Positions 1 to 7,534 are shown, numbered from the stretch's first letter. The stretch: DNA of 12,688 bases from Cyanobacteria bacterium M_surface_7_m2_040 (GCA_016882555.1 VGPQ01000006.1:1-12688); one strand, 5' to 3'. Program-made: numbers and translations. The notes: generated by a model not told the origin, from the sequence alone.

Positions 1-1578
1 AAAGGGGGGCTCACCTTTGCGCCCGAGGCCGGCACCCAGCGCCTGCGCGACATCGTCAACAAGGGTCTGACCGATGCCGAGCTGCTGAGCGGCATCCGCA
101 CGGCGATGCAGCAGGGCTACCGCAAGGTGAAGCTCTATTTCATGATCGGCTTGCCGGGTGAAACCGACGCCGACGTGCTCGGTATTGCCGACACGTGTCG
201 CGCGCTGCAGCAGCAGTGCGGCGACCTGGGGCGGCTGGAGCTCAACATCACCATCTCCAACTTCACCCCCAAGCCGCACACGCCGTTCCAGTGGCACAGC
301 GTCAGCACCGCTGAGTTTGAGCGGCGCCAGCAGCTGCTCAAAGGGGCCTTTCGCCAGCTGCGGGGCCTCAAGATCAACGTCACTGATGTGCGACTTTCGG
401 CGATCGAAGACTTCATCGGCCGCGGCGACCGCCGCGTGGCCCCGGTGATCGAGGCCGCCTGGCGGGCCGGGGCCGCCATGGATGCCTGGTTTGAGTCGGC
501 CGAACGCAGCCACCACGCCTGGACTGGCGCGATCGAGGCCGCCGGCCTGGGCGGCCGCTACCGGGCCCTGGAGCTGGGGGCCTGGAGTGCCGCCGAGGCC
601 CTGAGCCCTGATGATCTGGACGCGTTCTGCAGCCAGCCGCTGCCCTGGGACCACATCGATTCGGGGCTCGACAAGCGCTGGCTGGCCGAAGACCTCAACA
701 ACGCCCTGGCCGCCGCCGTGGTGCCCGACTGCTCGTTTGAGGGCTGCAGCAGCTGCGGCGTCTGCGGCCCCGAGTTGGGCCACAACGTGGTGATCCCGCC
801 GCCGCCGATCCCACCGGCCCTGCCCCAGCGGGCGCCGGCCAGTGAGCGGGTGTGCCGGTTGCGGCTCGGGTTCGCCAAAACGGGCTCCCTGGCCTTGATC
901 AGCCATCTCGACACCCTGCGCCTGCTCGAGCGGGCTCTGCGCCGCACCGGGCTGCCGGTGAGTTTCACCGGCGGCTTTCACCCGCTGCCGCGCTTGCAGC
1001 TGGCCCTGTCGCTGCCGATGGGAGCGGAGGGATTGGGCGAATGGATGGATCTGGAGTTCACCGAGCCTGTGGATCCTGCCGTGGTGCGTCAGCGGCTGCA
1101 GGCCGAGCTCACGCCTGAGTTTCCGTTGCTCTCGGCTGCCCAGGTGCCGGTGTTTGGACCGAGCCTGTCGCAGGAGCTGACGGCGGCGCGCTGGTGTTTT
1201 GCACTGGCGATGGAGCCGGATTCGTCCAGAGCCTCAGGGCCCCAGGCCGAGCCCACGGCGGTTGCTTGGCAGCAGGCCATCACGGGTCTGCTGGCTGAAC
1301 CCAGCCTGATCTGGCATGACACCGACAAGAAAGGTCGGCCGCGCCAACGGGAGTGCCGTCCCGATCTGCTGGCTCTGACGCTCCTCGATCAAGTCGATGC
1401 GGCAGGGCCTGTCGCCAGTCAGGTAGGGGCGGTGCGGTTGCAGTTGGCGGCGGCGATCGATCCCCAGGGGCGCAGCATCAGGCCACAACAGATTCAGCAT
1501 TGGCTCGCTGAACGCCTGGGACGGCGGCTTGTGCTGAGCCAGTTGCAGCGGCAGGCACTGGAGCTGCAACCGTGCTAA
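1..1578 (+). CDS. Radical SAM protein fused to DUF2344-type (radical SAM-linked) domain, 5' end missing
   Basis: The frame is open from base 1, so the true start and the N-terminal Cys motif that would bind the radical SAM 4Fe-4S cluster lie outside the window. The first visible residues (GLTFAPEAGTQRLRDIV) and KLYFMIGLPGET (from about 130) are the second half of a radical SAM barrel. A linker at 730-765 carries four cysteines spaced C-x4-C-x2-C-x2-C, which could hold a further metal cluster (inference). From about 856 to the stop there is a second domain (RLRLGFAKTG, ISHLD, GFHPLPR, LPMGAEG) matching the radical SAM-linked family TIGR03936/DUF2344; the fused form is TIGR03960. The reaction and substrate of this family are not known to me. 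Genes of this family are often found beside RNase E/G genes, as here, where rne follows after 390 bases. Family assignment is confident; function is unknown. Confidence 0.9.
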   Translation, partial: KGGLTFAPEAGTQRLRDIVNKGLTDAELLSGIRTAMQQGYRKVKLYFMIGLPGETDADVLGIADTCRALQQQCGDLGRLELNITISNFTPKPHTPFQWHSVSTAEFERRQQLLKGAFRQLRGLKINVTDVRLSAIEDFIGRGDRRVAPVIEAAWRAGAAMDAWFESAERSHHAWTGAIEAAGLGGRYRALELGAWSAAEALSPDDLDAFCSQPLPWDHIDSGLDKRWLAEDLNNALAAAVVPDCSFEGCSSCGVCGPELGHNVVIPPPPIPPALPQRAPASERVCRLRLGFAKTGSLALISHLDTLRLLERALRRTGLPVSFTGGFHPLPRLQLALSLPMGAEGLGEWMDLEFTEPVDPAVVRQRLQAELTPEFPLLSAAQVPVFGPSLSQELTAARWCFALAMEPDSSRASGPQAEPTAVAWQQAITGLLAEPSLIWHDTDKKGRPRQRECRPDLLALTLLDQVDAAGPVASQVGAVRLQLAAAIDPQGRSIRPQQIQHWLAERLGRRLVLSQLQRQALELQPC

Positions 1579-1614
1579 ATTGCACCAAAGCCACTGGACA
1601 TCCAGGCTGAAGAT

Positions 1615-1634
1615 CGATCGACATCTTTCGATCG
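1615..1634 (+). other. Hairpin after the radical SAM gene
   Basis: The arms CGATCGA (1615-1621) and TCGATCG (1628-1634) are perfectly complementary around a 6-base loop, 36 bases after the radical SAM stop codon. No T-run follows, so it is not a standard intrinsic terminator. It may stabilise the 3' end of the upstream mRNA or be chance pairing of GATC-rich sequence. Confidence 0.4.
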
Positions 1635-1757
1635 TCTACGCCATCAAAGGGTTGTTGCAGTCGGCTTAATGGCTTCCCCGAAATTCTGATCTCATCTGAC
1701 TTCCGGGAGGCTGTTCCAGAGCAGCTCAGCTGTTCACGCGGCATCCCAGGTTGCTCG

Positions 1758-1777
1758 TCTTGGCATCGTTGCCAAGA
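1758..1777 (+). other. Perfect 8-bp hairpin in the rne leader
   Basis: The arms TCTTGGCA (1758-1765) and TGCCAAGA (1770-1777) pair without mismatch around a TCGT tetraloop. It lies about 190 bases upstream of the rne start and is followed 12 bases later by a second hairpin. The sequence shows the structure; a role in rne autoregulation is inference. Confidence 0.5.
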
Positions 1778-1789
1778 TCCTCAGCTGCT

Positions 1790-1814
1790 GACTTCGGTTG
1801 AGTCAAACCAAGTC
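1790..1814 (+). other. Second, bulged hairpin in the rne leader
   Basis: GACTT (1790-1794) pairs with AAGTC (1810-1814), then after a one-base bulge (C1795) GGTT (1796-1799) pairs with AACC (1806-1809), leaving a 6-base loop. Together with the hairpin at 1758-1777 it makes a tandem stem-loop element in the rne leader. Function is inferred only from position. Confidence 0.45.
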
Positions 1815-1968
1815 GGCAAGCCCAGCTCAGCACACCCAGGCGCCAGGACAGGCCCAGCCTTCCTTGGCCCCACCAGCATTTTGATCATGCCGCTGCCAAT
1901 TCAGCAGGGCACTCACACGCCGCAGCTCCCTTCGCCAGCAGGGCACATCAGGGCCCACCCCATCCTCC

Positions 1969-3903
1969 ATGCCACAGCAGATCGTCATCGCCGAGCAACT
2001 GCGGATCGCCGCGGTTCTCACCGATGAGCGCGTCGATGAACTGATCGTTGCCCAAGGTCGCTATCAAATCGGCGACGTTTATCTGGGAACGGTTGAAAAT
2101 GTACTTCCCGGCATTGATGCCGCTTTCGTCAACATCGGTGAAAGCGAAAAAAATGGCTTCATTCACATCACGGATCTCGGTCCGTTAAAGCTCAAAAAGG
2201 GTGGCGCCGGCATCACCGAGCTGCTCGAGCCTCGTCAGAAGGTGCTCGTGCAGGTGATGAAGGAGCCCACCGGGACCAAGGGCCCCAGGCTCACCGGCAA
2301 CCTCACCCTGCCCGGCCGCTTCCTGGTGTTGCAGCCCCATGGCCAGGGGGTCAACATCTCCCGGCGCATCAACGGTGAAAACGAACGCAATCGCCTGCGC
2401 GCCCTCGGTGTTCTGATCAAGCCCCCAGGCTCTGGCCTGCTGATCCGCACCGAAGCCGAAGGGGTCAGTGAAGAGCTGCTGATCGATGACCTGGAATCGC
2501 TGTTGCGTCAATGGGAATCGATTCAGGCCGCGGCTGAGAGCGCCAATCCGCCGGTGCTGCTCAATCGCGACGAAGATTTCATCCATCGCATCCTGCGCGA
2601 CCACTACACCCCTGAGGTGCGCCGTGTGGTGGTCGACGGTGCCGACGCGGTGTCGCGGGTGAGCGCCTTTCTCGGCGCCGATCCCGAGAGCCCTGTGGTC
2701 GAGTGTCATCGCGAAGCCAGCGAGATCCTCGAGCATTACAAGGTCAATGCTGCGATCCGCGATGCCCTCAAGCCGCGGGTCGATCTGCCCTCTGGTGGCT
2801 ACATCATCATCGAACCCACCGAGGCCCTCACCGTCATCGACGTCAACTCGGGCTCATTCACCCGCTCCGCCAATGCCCGCGAAACCGTCTTGTGGACCAA
2901 CTGTGAAGCAGCCGTTGAGATTGCCCGCCAGCTGAAACTGCGCAACATCGGTGGGGTGGTGATCGTCGATTTCATCGACATGGAGTCCCGCCGCGACCAG
3001 CTGCAGCTGCTGGAGCACTTCACCCAGGCGGTGCGTCACGACGCCGCCCGGCCGCAGATCGCTTCGATCACCGAACTCGGCCTGGTGGAGCTCACCCGCA
3101 AGCGCCAGGGTCAGAACATCTACGAACTGTTCGGGCGGGCCTGCCCCAGCTGCGGTGGGCTGGGCCATGTGGCCGTGCTTCCCGGCAAGGACACCTTGCA
3201 ACCGTTGGCGACCAGCACTGGTTTGGTGCGTTCCGCCGCTTCGGCCCGCTCTGAGGTCACCAGCCCCTCGGCCGCTGAGAGCGGTGGCCGCAGGCGCCGC
3301 GGCGGGCGCGGCGGGCGTGCTTCGGCTGAGTCGATGCTCGTTGAAGCCACCGTCACCCCAGAACCAGCGGCCTTCGAGCCTGGCGCTGAGGCTGCCGAGC
3401 CCAGCGGTGGTCGCAGGCCTGAGCTGGAGGTGGTGGCTGTGCCCATGGATCCCAGCCAGGAGCTGGTCTATGGCTGGATGGGTCTGAGCCCGGCCTTGCT
3501 TCTCGATCCCCAGCCGGAGAGTGACAACCTGTTGGTGCGGGTGGTGCGCCCTGGCGATGATGCCGAGGCCGTGGTCGATGAGGCCAGGGCCCAGTTGGCT
3601 GCCAGTGGTGGTCGCCGGCGGCGGCGGGGGCGTGGTGGCAGCGACGCTCCGGCTTCCACGGAAAGCGGGCCGGTCGACATCACGCCACTGCCCGATGACA
3701 GCGCCGACAGCGAACCGCTGCTCACGGTGTCGGTTCCCAGCCGGGCCAGCAAGGCCGTGGCTTCGGTCAGCAGGGCTGCCACCACAACGAAGCGCTCTGA
3801 GGGTGCGCCTGAGCTTGAGTCGGAGGGGGCCAGTGACAGTGATGCGGGTGATGCCGATGGTGAGCCCAGGCGCCGGCGGCGCCGCTCCTCGGCCAGCGGC
3901 TGA
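1969..3903 (+). CDS. rne: Ribonuclease E/G family endoribonuclease (RNase E)
   Basis: The 644-residue protein starts [17 protein letters not shown], as I recall for picocyanobacterial RNase E, so this ATG is preferred although no Shine-Dalgarno is visible. It cuts single-stranded RNA in mRNA decay and rRNA/sRNA processing. An S1-like RNA-binding region lies at about 35-125. The Mg-binding aspartates of the DNase I-like domain are D291 in VIDVNSGS and D334 in VDFIDM. C392 and C395 (ACPSCGG) form the Zn-link used for oligomerisation. The tail (about 405-644) is low complexity with Arg/Gly tracts near 441-450 and 549-557, and a more ordered island at about 484-545 ([13 protein letters not shown]). 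The protein ends in RRRRRRSSA (634-642), the cyanobacterial nonapeptide reported to bind polynucleotide phosphorylase, so degradosome assembly is likely. The 3' end overlaps rnhB. Confidence 0.97.
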   Translation: MPQQIVIAEQLRIAAVLTDERVDELIVAQGRYQIGDVYLGTVENVLPGIDAAFVNIGESEKNGFIHITDLGPLKLKKGGAGITELLEPRQKVLVQVMKEPTGTKGPRLTGNLTLPGRFLVLQPHGQGVNISRRINGENERNRLRALGVLIKPPGSGLLIRTEAEGVSEELLIDDLESLLRQWESIQAAAESANPPVLLNRDEDFIHRILRDHYTPEVRRVVVDGADAVSRVSAFLGADPESPVVECHREASEILEHYKVNAAIRDALKPRVDLPSGGYIIIEPTEALTVIDVNSGSFTRSANARETVLWTNCEAAVEIARQLKLRNIGGVVIVDFIDMESRRDQLQLLEHFTQAVRHDAARPQIASITELGLVELTRKRQGQNIYELFGRACPSCGGLGHVAVLPGKDTLQPLATSTGLVRSAASARSEVTSPSAAESGGRRRRGGRGGRASAESMLVEATVTPEPAAFEPGAEAAEPSGGRRPELEVVAVPMDPSQELVYGWMGLSPALLLDPQPESDNLLVRVVRPGDDAEAVVDEARAQLAASGGRRRRRGRGGSDAPASTESGPVDITPLPDDSADSEPLLTVSVPSRASKAVASVSRAATTTKRSEGAPELESEGASDSDAGDADGEPRRRRRRSSASG

Positions 3904-4570
3904 CGCCGTTCGCCGCGCAACCCCAGCCGATCCTTATCTGGGGCTCGACCCCGGTGCTTGCGCCGGGGTCGATGAAGTGGGCCGCGGCAGCCTGTTTGGC
4001 CCCGTGTTTGCCGCGGCGGTGCAACTGCCTGCGGAGGCCCATGCGCCCCTGGCCGCTGCCGGCCTCACCGACAGCAAGCGCCTGAGCGCCCGGCGCCGCG
4101 CTGCGCTGGTGCCTCTGATCGAAGCCTGGGCCAGCGACTACGCCCTGGGCCAGGCTTCAGCTGCAGAGATTGATCGCCTGGGCATCCGCCCGGCCACGGA
4201 GTTGGCGATGCTGCGGGCTCTGCAGCGCCGGCCCTGGCGGCCCCGGCTGGTGGTGGTCGATGGCACGCTGCCGCTGCGGCCATGGAGCGGCCCCCAATGC
4301 ACCCTGGTGGCCGGCGATCGTCACTGTCTGGCGATCGCGGCTGCCAGTGTGCTCGCCAAACAGGCCCGCGATGCGTTGATCACCCGGCTGGCCCAGCGTT
4401 ATCCGGGCTACGGGCTGGAGCGCCATGCCGGCTACGGCACGGCCGCCCACCGTCAGGCGCTGCTGGCTCTGGGGCTCACCCCTCTGCACCGGCGCAGCTT
4501 TCTGGGGACGTTGTCGGCAACCCAGCTTCCCGTGTGGAACCCGCCTGTAGCCACTGATCAAAGTCGCTGA
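3851..4570 (+). CDS. rnhB: Ribonuclease HII
   Basis: RNase HII removes RNA from RNA/DNA hybrids and single ribonucleotides from DNA. Family motifs are clear: AGVDEVGRG (from 3962) with the catalytic Asp-Glu pair, VVVDG in the middle, and [20 protein letters not shown] near the C-terminus, then [12 protein letters not shown] and HRRSF. The start is uncertain: in this frame ATG occurs at 3851 and 3857 and GTG at 3860, and between 3860 and the catalytic motif there is no ATG, GTG or TTG. The gene therefore overlaps the end of rne by at least 44 bases unless a CTG (3938) is used. I chose the first ATG (239 residues), which is a little long for the family because of a 37-residue Ala/Pro-rich leader. 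It is translationally linked to rne and runs tail to tail over the DUF1997 gene. Confidence 0.93.
   Translation: MPMVSPGAGGAAPRPAADAVRRATPADPYLGLDPGACAGVDEVGRGSLFGPVFAAAVQLPAEAHAPLAAAGLTDSKRLSARRRAALVPLIEAWASDYALGQASAAEIDRLGIRPATELAMLRALQRRPWRPRLVVVDGTLPLRPWSGPQCTLVAGDRHCLAIAAASVLAKQARDALITRLAQRYPGYGLERHAGYGTAAHRQALLALGLTPLHRRSFLGTLSATQLPVWNPPVATDQSR
4331..4338. repeat. HIP1 octamer GCGATCGC
   Basis: An exact copy of the highly iterated palindrome of cyanobacterial genomes, inside rnhB. Only two exact copies were seen in the window, so the motif is not strongly enriched here. Confidence 0.7.
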
Positions 4571-5048
4571 GCAGCTGCTGGCCCACCCGTGCCTTGATGC
4601 CCAGCAGGATGCCGGCCAGCAGCGAATGGCCGGTGGCTTCCAGCACCGGGGCAGGGATCAATCGCAGCAAGGGCGGCTGGCTCACCTCCACCGACAGGGT
4701 GGCCTCACCTTCGAGCCCCCGTGGTGTGGCCCGCAGCCAGGAGCGCAGGGTCAGGCTGAAATCGTCGACCAGGCCCAGGCCCTGCAGCTGGCAATCACTG
4801 GCCATGAGCTCGAGGCGGCCCTCGTCGAGGTGGGTCTGCAGATCAACGATCGGCTGGATGCGCAGCTGAAACACCTGCAGCTGGCTCACTGTGTAGCGGT
4901 AATGGCCGGGCCCCAGAGGCTCCAGCTGATCCGGATCCAGCAGCGCCTCCACCACCCGCTGTTCCTGCTGCAGGTAGGTGGCCAGATGGGCGGCGTTGGT
5001 CTTGACGGCCAGATTCAGTTGCTGGCTGGCACTGAAGGCCAAGGGCAT
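4476..5048 (-). CDS. DUF1997 family protein
   Basis: A 190-residue soluble protein resembling the DUF1997 family found in cyanobacteria and plastids; its biochemical role is unknown. There is no signal peptide or membrane segment. Visible features are the N-terminal [22 protein letters not shown], a beta-rich middle ([51 protein letters not shown]) and a C-terminal helix ending in LSDFDQWL (160-167). The ATG at 5048 is preferred because it begins the conserved part; longer frames upstream run into pheA. The last 31 or so residues overlap the 3' end of rnhB on the other strand by 95 bases; the tail after DFDQWL looks unstructured. It is divergent from pheA with a 53-base gap. Confidence 0.85.
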   Translation of the reverse strand: MPLAFSASQQLNLAVKTNAAHLATYLQQEQRVVEALLDPDQLEPLGPGHYRYTVSQLQVFQLRIQPIVDLQTHLDEGRLELMASDCQLQGLGLVDDFSLTLRSWLRATPRGLEGEATLSVEVSQPPLLRLIPAPVLEATGHSLLAGILLGIKARVGQQLLSDFDQWLQAGSTREAGLPTTSPESCAGAEG

Positions 5049-5060
5049 GGCCAGCTGGCC
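5049..5060. other. 12-bp palindrome between divergent starts
   Basis: GGCCAGCTGGCC is a perfect palindrome lying immediately upstream of the DUF1997 start codon, within the 53-base gap shared with pheA. It could be an operator for either gene; in such GC-rich DNA it could also be chance. Confidence 0.3.
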
Positions 5061-5101
5061 GGGGCGGCATGATCCTATCGATCGCTCTTGCGTTGGCTGC
5101 C

Positions 5102-5935
5102 ATGCGCATCGCTTTTCTCGGACCCAGCGGCACCTATGGCGAGCAGGCGGCCCGGCGTCTGGCGGAGCTGCAGAGCTGGACCGACCCTGCCCTGGTGCCA
5201 CAGCCGAGCATTCGCGCCGTGGTGCAGGCCCTGGCCGCTGGTGCTTGTGATGCTGCGGTGGTGCCGGTCGAGAATTCGGTGGAGGGGGGTGTGACGGCAG
5301 CCCTCGATGCCCTTTGGGAGCATGCCGATCTGGCGGTCAGTCGCGCGTTGGTGCTGCCCATTCGCCATGCCCTTGTGGGCAGTGGCCCCCTGACTGCCGT
5401 CAGTGAGGTGCTCTCCCACCCCCAGGCCCTGGCCCAGTGCAGCCAGTGGCTGGCCGAGCAGCTGCCTGCAGCGCTGCAGCTGCCGACCAACTCCACCGCC
5501 GAAGCGGCGCGCATGGTGCGCGGTAGCCGCTTCCGCGCCGCGATCGCCTCGCTTGAGGCGGGTCGCGAGCACGGCTTGGAGGTGCTGGCCTATCCGATCA
5601 ACGATGTGGCCGGCAACTGCACCCGCTTTCTGCTGCTGCGCCGCGGGGAACGGGCGGCCCAGGGTGATCTGGCCAGCCTGGCCTTCTCACTGCATGCCAA
5701 CCGCCCCGGCGCACTGCTCGAGGCCCTGGCCTGCTTCGAGCGCCGCAACCTCAATATGAGCCACATCGAGTCCCGCCCCTCCAAGCGTGAGATGGGCGAA
5801 TACATCTTTTTCGTGGACCTGGAGCTGGTGGGTGAGGCAGCTGCAGCGTCGCTGCAGTCGGTGCTCAAGGATCTTGAGCCCCTGTGTGAGCACCTGGCCC
5901 TGTTTGGTGCCTACCCGCTCCATCAGGAGGCTTGA
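5102..5935 (+). CDS. pheA: Prephenate dehydratase
   Basis: Converts prephenate to phenylpyruvate, the committed step to phenylalanine, in the cytoplasm. The 277-residue protein is a monofunctional dehydratase without chorismate mutase. The periplasmic-binding-like catalytic region shows FLGPSGTYGEQAA (5-17), ENSVEGGV (57-64), SHPQAL (105-110) and the catalytic NCTRF (172-176). A C-terminal ACT domain (about 190-270) carries RPGALL (201-206) and ESRP (223-226), the phenylalanine-binding motif, so feedback inhibition by phenylalanine is expected. I chose ATG 5102 because MRIAFLGPSGTYG is the usual family beginning; ATG 5069 in the same frame would add 11 residues (MILSIALALAA). No Shine-Dalgarno distinguishes them. 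Confidence 0.95.
   Translation: MRIAFLGPSGTYGEQAARRLAELQSWTDPALVPQPSIRAVVQALAAGACDAAVVPVENSVEGGVTAALDALWEHADLAVSRALVLPIRHALVGSGPLTAVSEVLSHPQALAQCSQWLAEQLPAALQLPTNSTAEAARMVRGSRFRAAIASLEAGREHGLEVLAYPINDVAGNCTRFLLLRRGERAAQGDLASLAFSLHANRPGALLEALACFERRNLNMSHIESRPSKREMGEYIFFVDLELVGEAAAASLQSVLKDLEPLCEHLALFGAYPLHQEA
5540..5547. repeat. HIP1 octamer GCGATCGC
   Basis: Second exact copy of the cyanobacterial HIP1 palindrome, inside pheA. Confidence 0.7.
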
Positions 5936-5942
5936 TCTGGCG

Positions 5943-5954
5943 GCCTGATCAGGC
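5943..5954. other. 12-bp palindrome at a convergent gene junction
   Basis: GCCTGATCAGGC is a perfect palindrome in and beside the 13-base gap between the pheA stop and the methyltransferase stop codon, which it contains. It lacks a loop and T-runs, so it is at best a weak bidirectional stop signal. Confidence 0.3.
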
Positions 5955-6827
5955 GGGCTTCTGGCCGCGAAACACGCCGAAGCGCATCAGCCCGCTGGCA
6001 AAGGCCCAGTGCATCAGCAGGATCGTGGGGATTTCGCGCAGCCCCAGGATCACCCCCCTGGGGCCCAGACCCAGCACCGCGGCCGGCCGCCGCACCCCCT
6101 CGAGGATCGAGTCGATCCACGAGGGCAGGGTGGCCTTGCTCCAGTCGCCGGTCTCGATCTGGATCGCTGCGCCCTGGCTGCTGGCCTGCAGGTTGCGGCT
6201 GAGCCCCTCGATCGAGGCAAATTCGGGGTGGGCCCAGTTGTCGAGCAGCTGGCGCATCACCCAGCGCTCGCGGCGGCCCATGGCACCGGCGGCGGGATCG
6301 CGGCGGTTCCAGTCGGCCACGGCCAGCCGCCCGCCGGGTCTGAGCATGCGCAGCAGCTCATCGGCGTAGCGCTGCTTGTCGGCCATGTGGGGGCAGGCTT
6401 CGACGCTCCAGACCGCATCAAAGCTCCCGTCAGGGAGCTCCAGGTTGAGGGCATCCATCACCGCAAAGCGGCAGCGGGGCGCCAGCTCGGCAGGGGTCAG
6501 GGCTTGGGCGCGGGCGATCTGGGCTGGGCTGATGCTGATCCCCAGCACGTCAAAGCCGTAGCGCGCGGCCAGGATGCGGCTGCTGCCGCCGATGCCGCAG
6601 CCCACATCGAGCAGGCGTGAGCCCGGCGCCAGCTGATCGAGGCCGCTCCAGCGCACCAGGGCATCGACGAAGTCGATCTTGGCCTGGCGAAAATCCCGCC
6701 GCTGCGGCGGCTCGCCGTAATGCCCCAGATGGATGTGATCGCCCCACAGCCGCTCCAGCAGGGCGTCATTGGTCCAGTTGTCATAGGCCTTGGCCACGCT
6801 GCTGCTGTCGGTGTAGGCCCGGCTCAT
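5949..6827 (-). CDS. SAM-dependent methyltransferase, gamma-tocopherol/MPBQ methyltransferase type
   Basis: A 292-residue class I methyltransferase. The AdoMet-binding motif I is LLDVGCGIGGSS (72-83), followed by VLGISISPAQ (94-103), DAVWSVEACPHM (137-148) and LRPGGRLAVADW (162-173). An upstream YDNWTNDALLERLWGDHIHLGHYG (15-38) and the C-terminal DWSKATLPSWIDSILEG (228-244) and GLMRFGVF (279-286) match the layout of cyanobacterial and plant tocopherol-type methyltransferases, which methylate a prenylated aromatic ring. Which substrate it uses (gamma-tocopherol, MPBQ/MSBQ or something else) cannot be decided here. No N-terminal membrane segment is present. ATG 6827 (MSRAYTDSSSVAKAYD) is the likely start. 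The LON-domain gene ends 25 bases upstream on the same strand, suggesting co-transcription. Confidence 0.85.
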   Translation of the reverse strand: MSRAYTDSSSVAKAYDNWTNDALLERLWGDHIHLGHYGEPPQRRDFRQAKIDFVDALVRWSGLDQLAPGSRLLDVGCGIGGSSRILAARYGFDVLGISISPAQIARAQALTPAELAPRCRFAVMDALNLELPDGSFDAVWSVEACPHMADKQRYADELLRMLRPGGRLAVADWNRRDPAAGAMGRRERWVMRQLLDNWAHPEFASIEGLSRNLQASSQGAAIQIETGDWSKATLPSWIDSILEGVRRPAAVLGLGPRGVILGLREIPTILLMHWAFASGLMRFGVFRGQKPA

Positions 6828-6852
6828 GGTGTGGAGGTTGTGGGGAGCAGCG

Positions 6853-7500
6853 TCAGGGTGCGGTGAAGGTGTCTTTGAGCACGGTGCGCGCCGCCAGCTG
6901 CCGGCGGGTGTGATCGAGCAGCTCGAATTCCTGGCGCAGCCGCTCGCCGGTGTCGGTGATCTCGAGCAGGGCCTGCTGCTGGTCGGCCACGGGGCCAGCC
7001 AGATGGGCGCCGATCCAGAAGGACAGCTCCCGTGGCAGATCGGGCAGATCAGCTGGCAATGCTGTCGGTTTGCCGAGCAGTTTGCCGGTGAGCTCGACCA
7101 CATCCTGCAGGGCTTGCTTGACCTCGCCGGCGAGCTGTTCGAGCTGGTCGGGGCTATCGCCGGCTTCGTCTTCAATCCAGCTCACCAGCGCCATCCTGAA
7201 TGGCGCTTCGCGCAGCACGTCGAGCACCCGGAAGCGCTGCTGTCCCATGGTGACGACATTGCTGCGGTCATCCTCCTGGGTCTGGCAATGCAGGATTTCG
7301 GCGCAGCACCCCACCGTGGCCATGGCCTGGGCCTCCGGATCCCAGCGGATCACCCCGAAGCGCTTGTCTTCGGCCATCGCCGTGCGCAGCATCATGCGAT
7401 AGCGCGGCTCAAAGATGTGCAGGGGCAGCACCTCCTGCGGAAACAGCACCAGATCAGGCAGTGGGAATAACGGCAGCTCCCTCACAGCCAATTCACCCAT
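6853..7500 (-). CDS. Stand-alone LON substrate-binding domain protein
   Basis: A 215-residue protein consisting of a LON N-terminal (PUA-like) domain without the ATPase or protease domains of Lon. The family signature [31 protein letters not shown] occupies 8-38, with GVIRWDP (49-55), VGCCAEI (63-69), a DDRSN segment (77-81) and TMGQQRFRV (84-92). The second half (about 118-200) is predicted helical and Gln/Leu-rich. Its role is not established; protein-substrate recognition is inferred from the domain. I chose ATG 7500 ([11 protein letters not shown]); an in-frame ATG at 7512 adds MGGG, is preceded by GGAG at only 2 bases, and has TAGGAT (a possible -10, 7523-7528) close upstream, so it is a real alternative. 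It follows the rpsJ terminator and probably leads a two-gene unit with the methyltransferase. Confidence 0.87.
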   Translation of the reverse strand: MGELAVRELPLFPLPDLVLFPQEVLPLHIFEPRYRMMLRTAMAEDKRFGVIRWDPEAQAMATVGCCAEILHCQTQEDDRSNVVTMGQQRFRVLDVLREAPFRMALVSWIEDEAGDSPDQLEQLAGEVKQALQDVVELTGKLLGKPTALPADLPDLPRELSFWIGAHLAGPVADQQQALLEITDTGERLRQEFELLDHTRRQLAARTVLKDTFTAP

Positions 7501-7534
7501 GCCGCCGCCCATTGCTCCAGGAATCCTAGAAACG

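Larger units (their letters stand above)
1579..1968 (+). promoter_or_regulatory. 390-base gene-free region, probable rne promoter and long 5' leader
   Basis: No convincing coding sequence lies here on either strand. It contains three hairpins (listed separately) and is C-rich just before the rne start, with no Shine-Dalgarno sequence. I could not find a convincing -35/-10 pair, so the transcription start is not located. In enterobacteria and cyanobacteria RNase E is known to control its own mRNA through the 5' leader, so a long structured leader is expected in this position; that this one does so is inference. The rne gene could alternatively be read through from the radical SAM gene upstream. 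Confidence 0.55.

Noticed and set aside
1669..1689. Six-codon reading frame (MASPKF) in the rne leader as a possible regulatory leader peptide.
   Set aside because: No Shine-Dalgarno, no telling codon content, and such short frames arise by chance.
1887..2027. 46-codon upstream frame that overlaps the rne start out of frame.
   Set aside because: No ribosome binding site and a low-complexity His/Arg/Pro-rich product; most likely chance in GC-rich DNA.
6826..7470. Long + strand frame opposite the LON-domain gene.
   Set aside because: The - strand product has clear LON-domain motifs; the + strand product has none.
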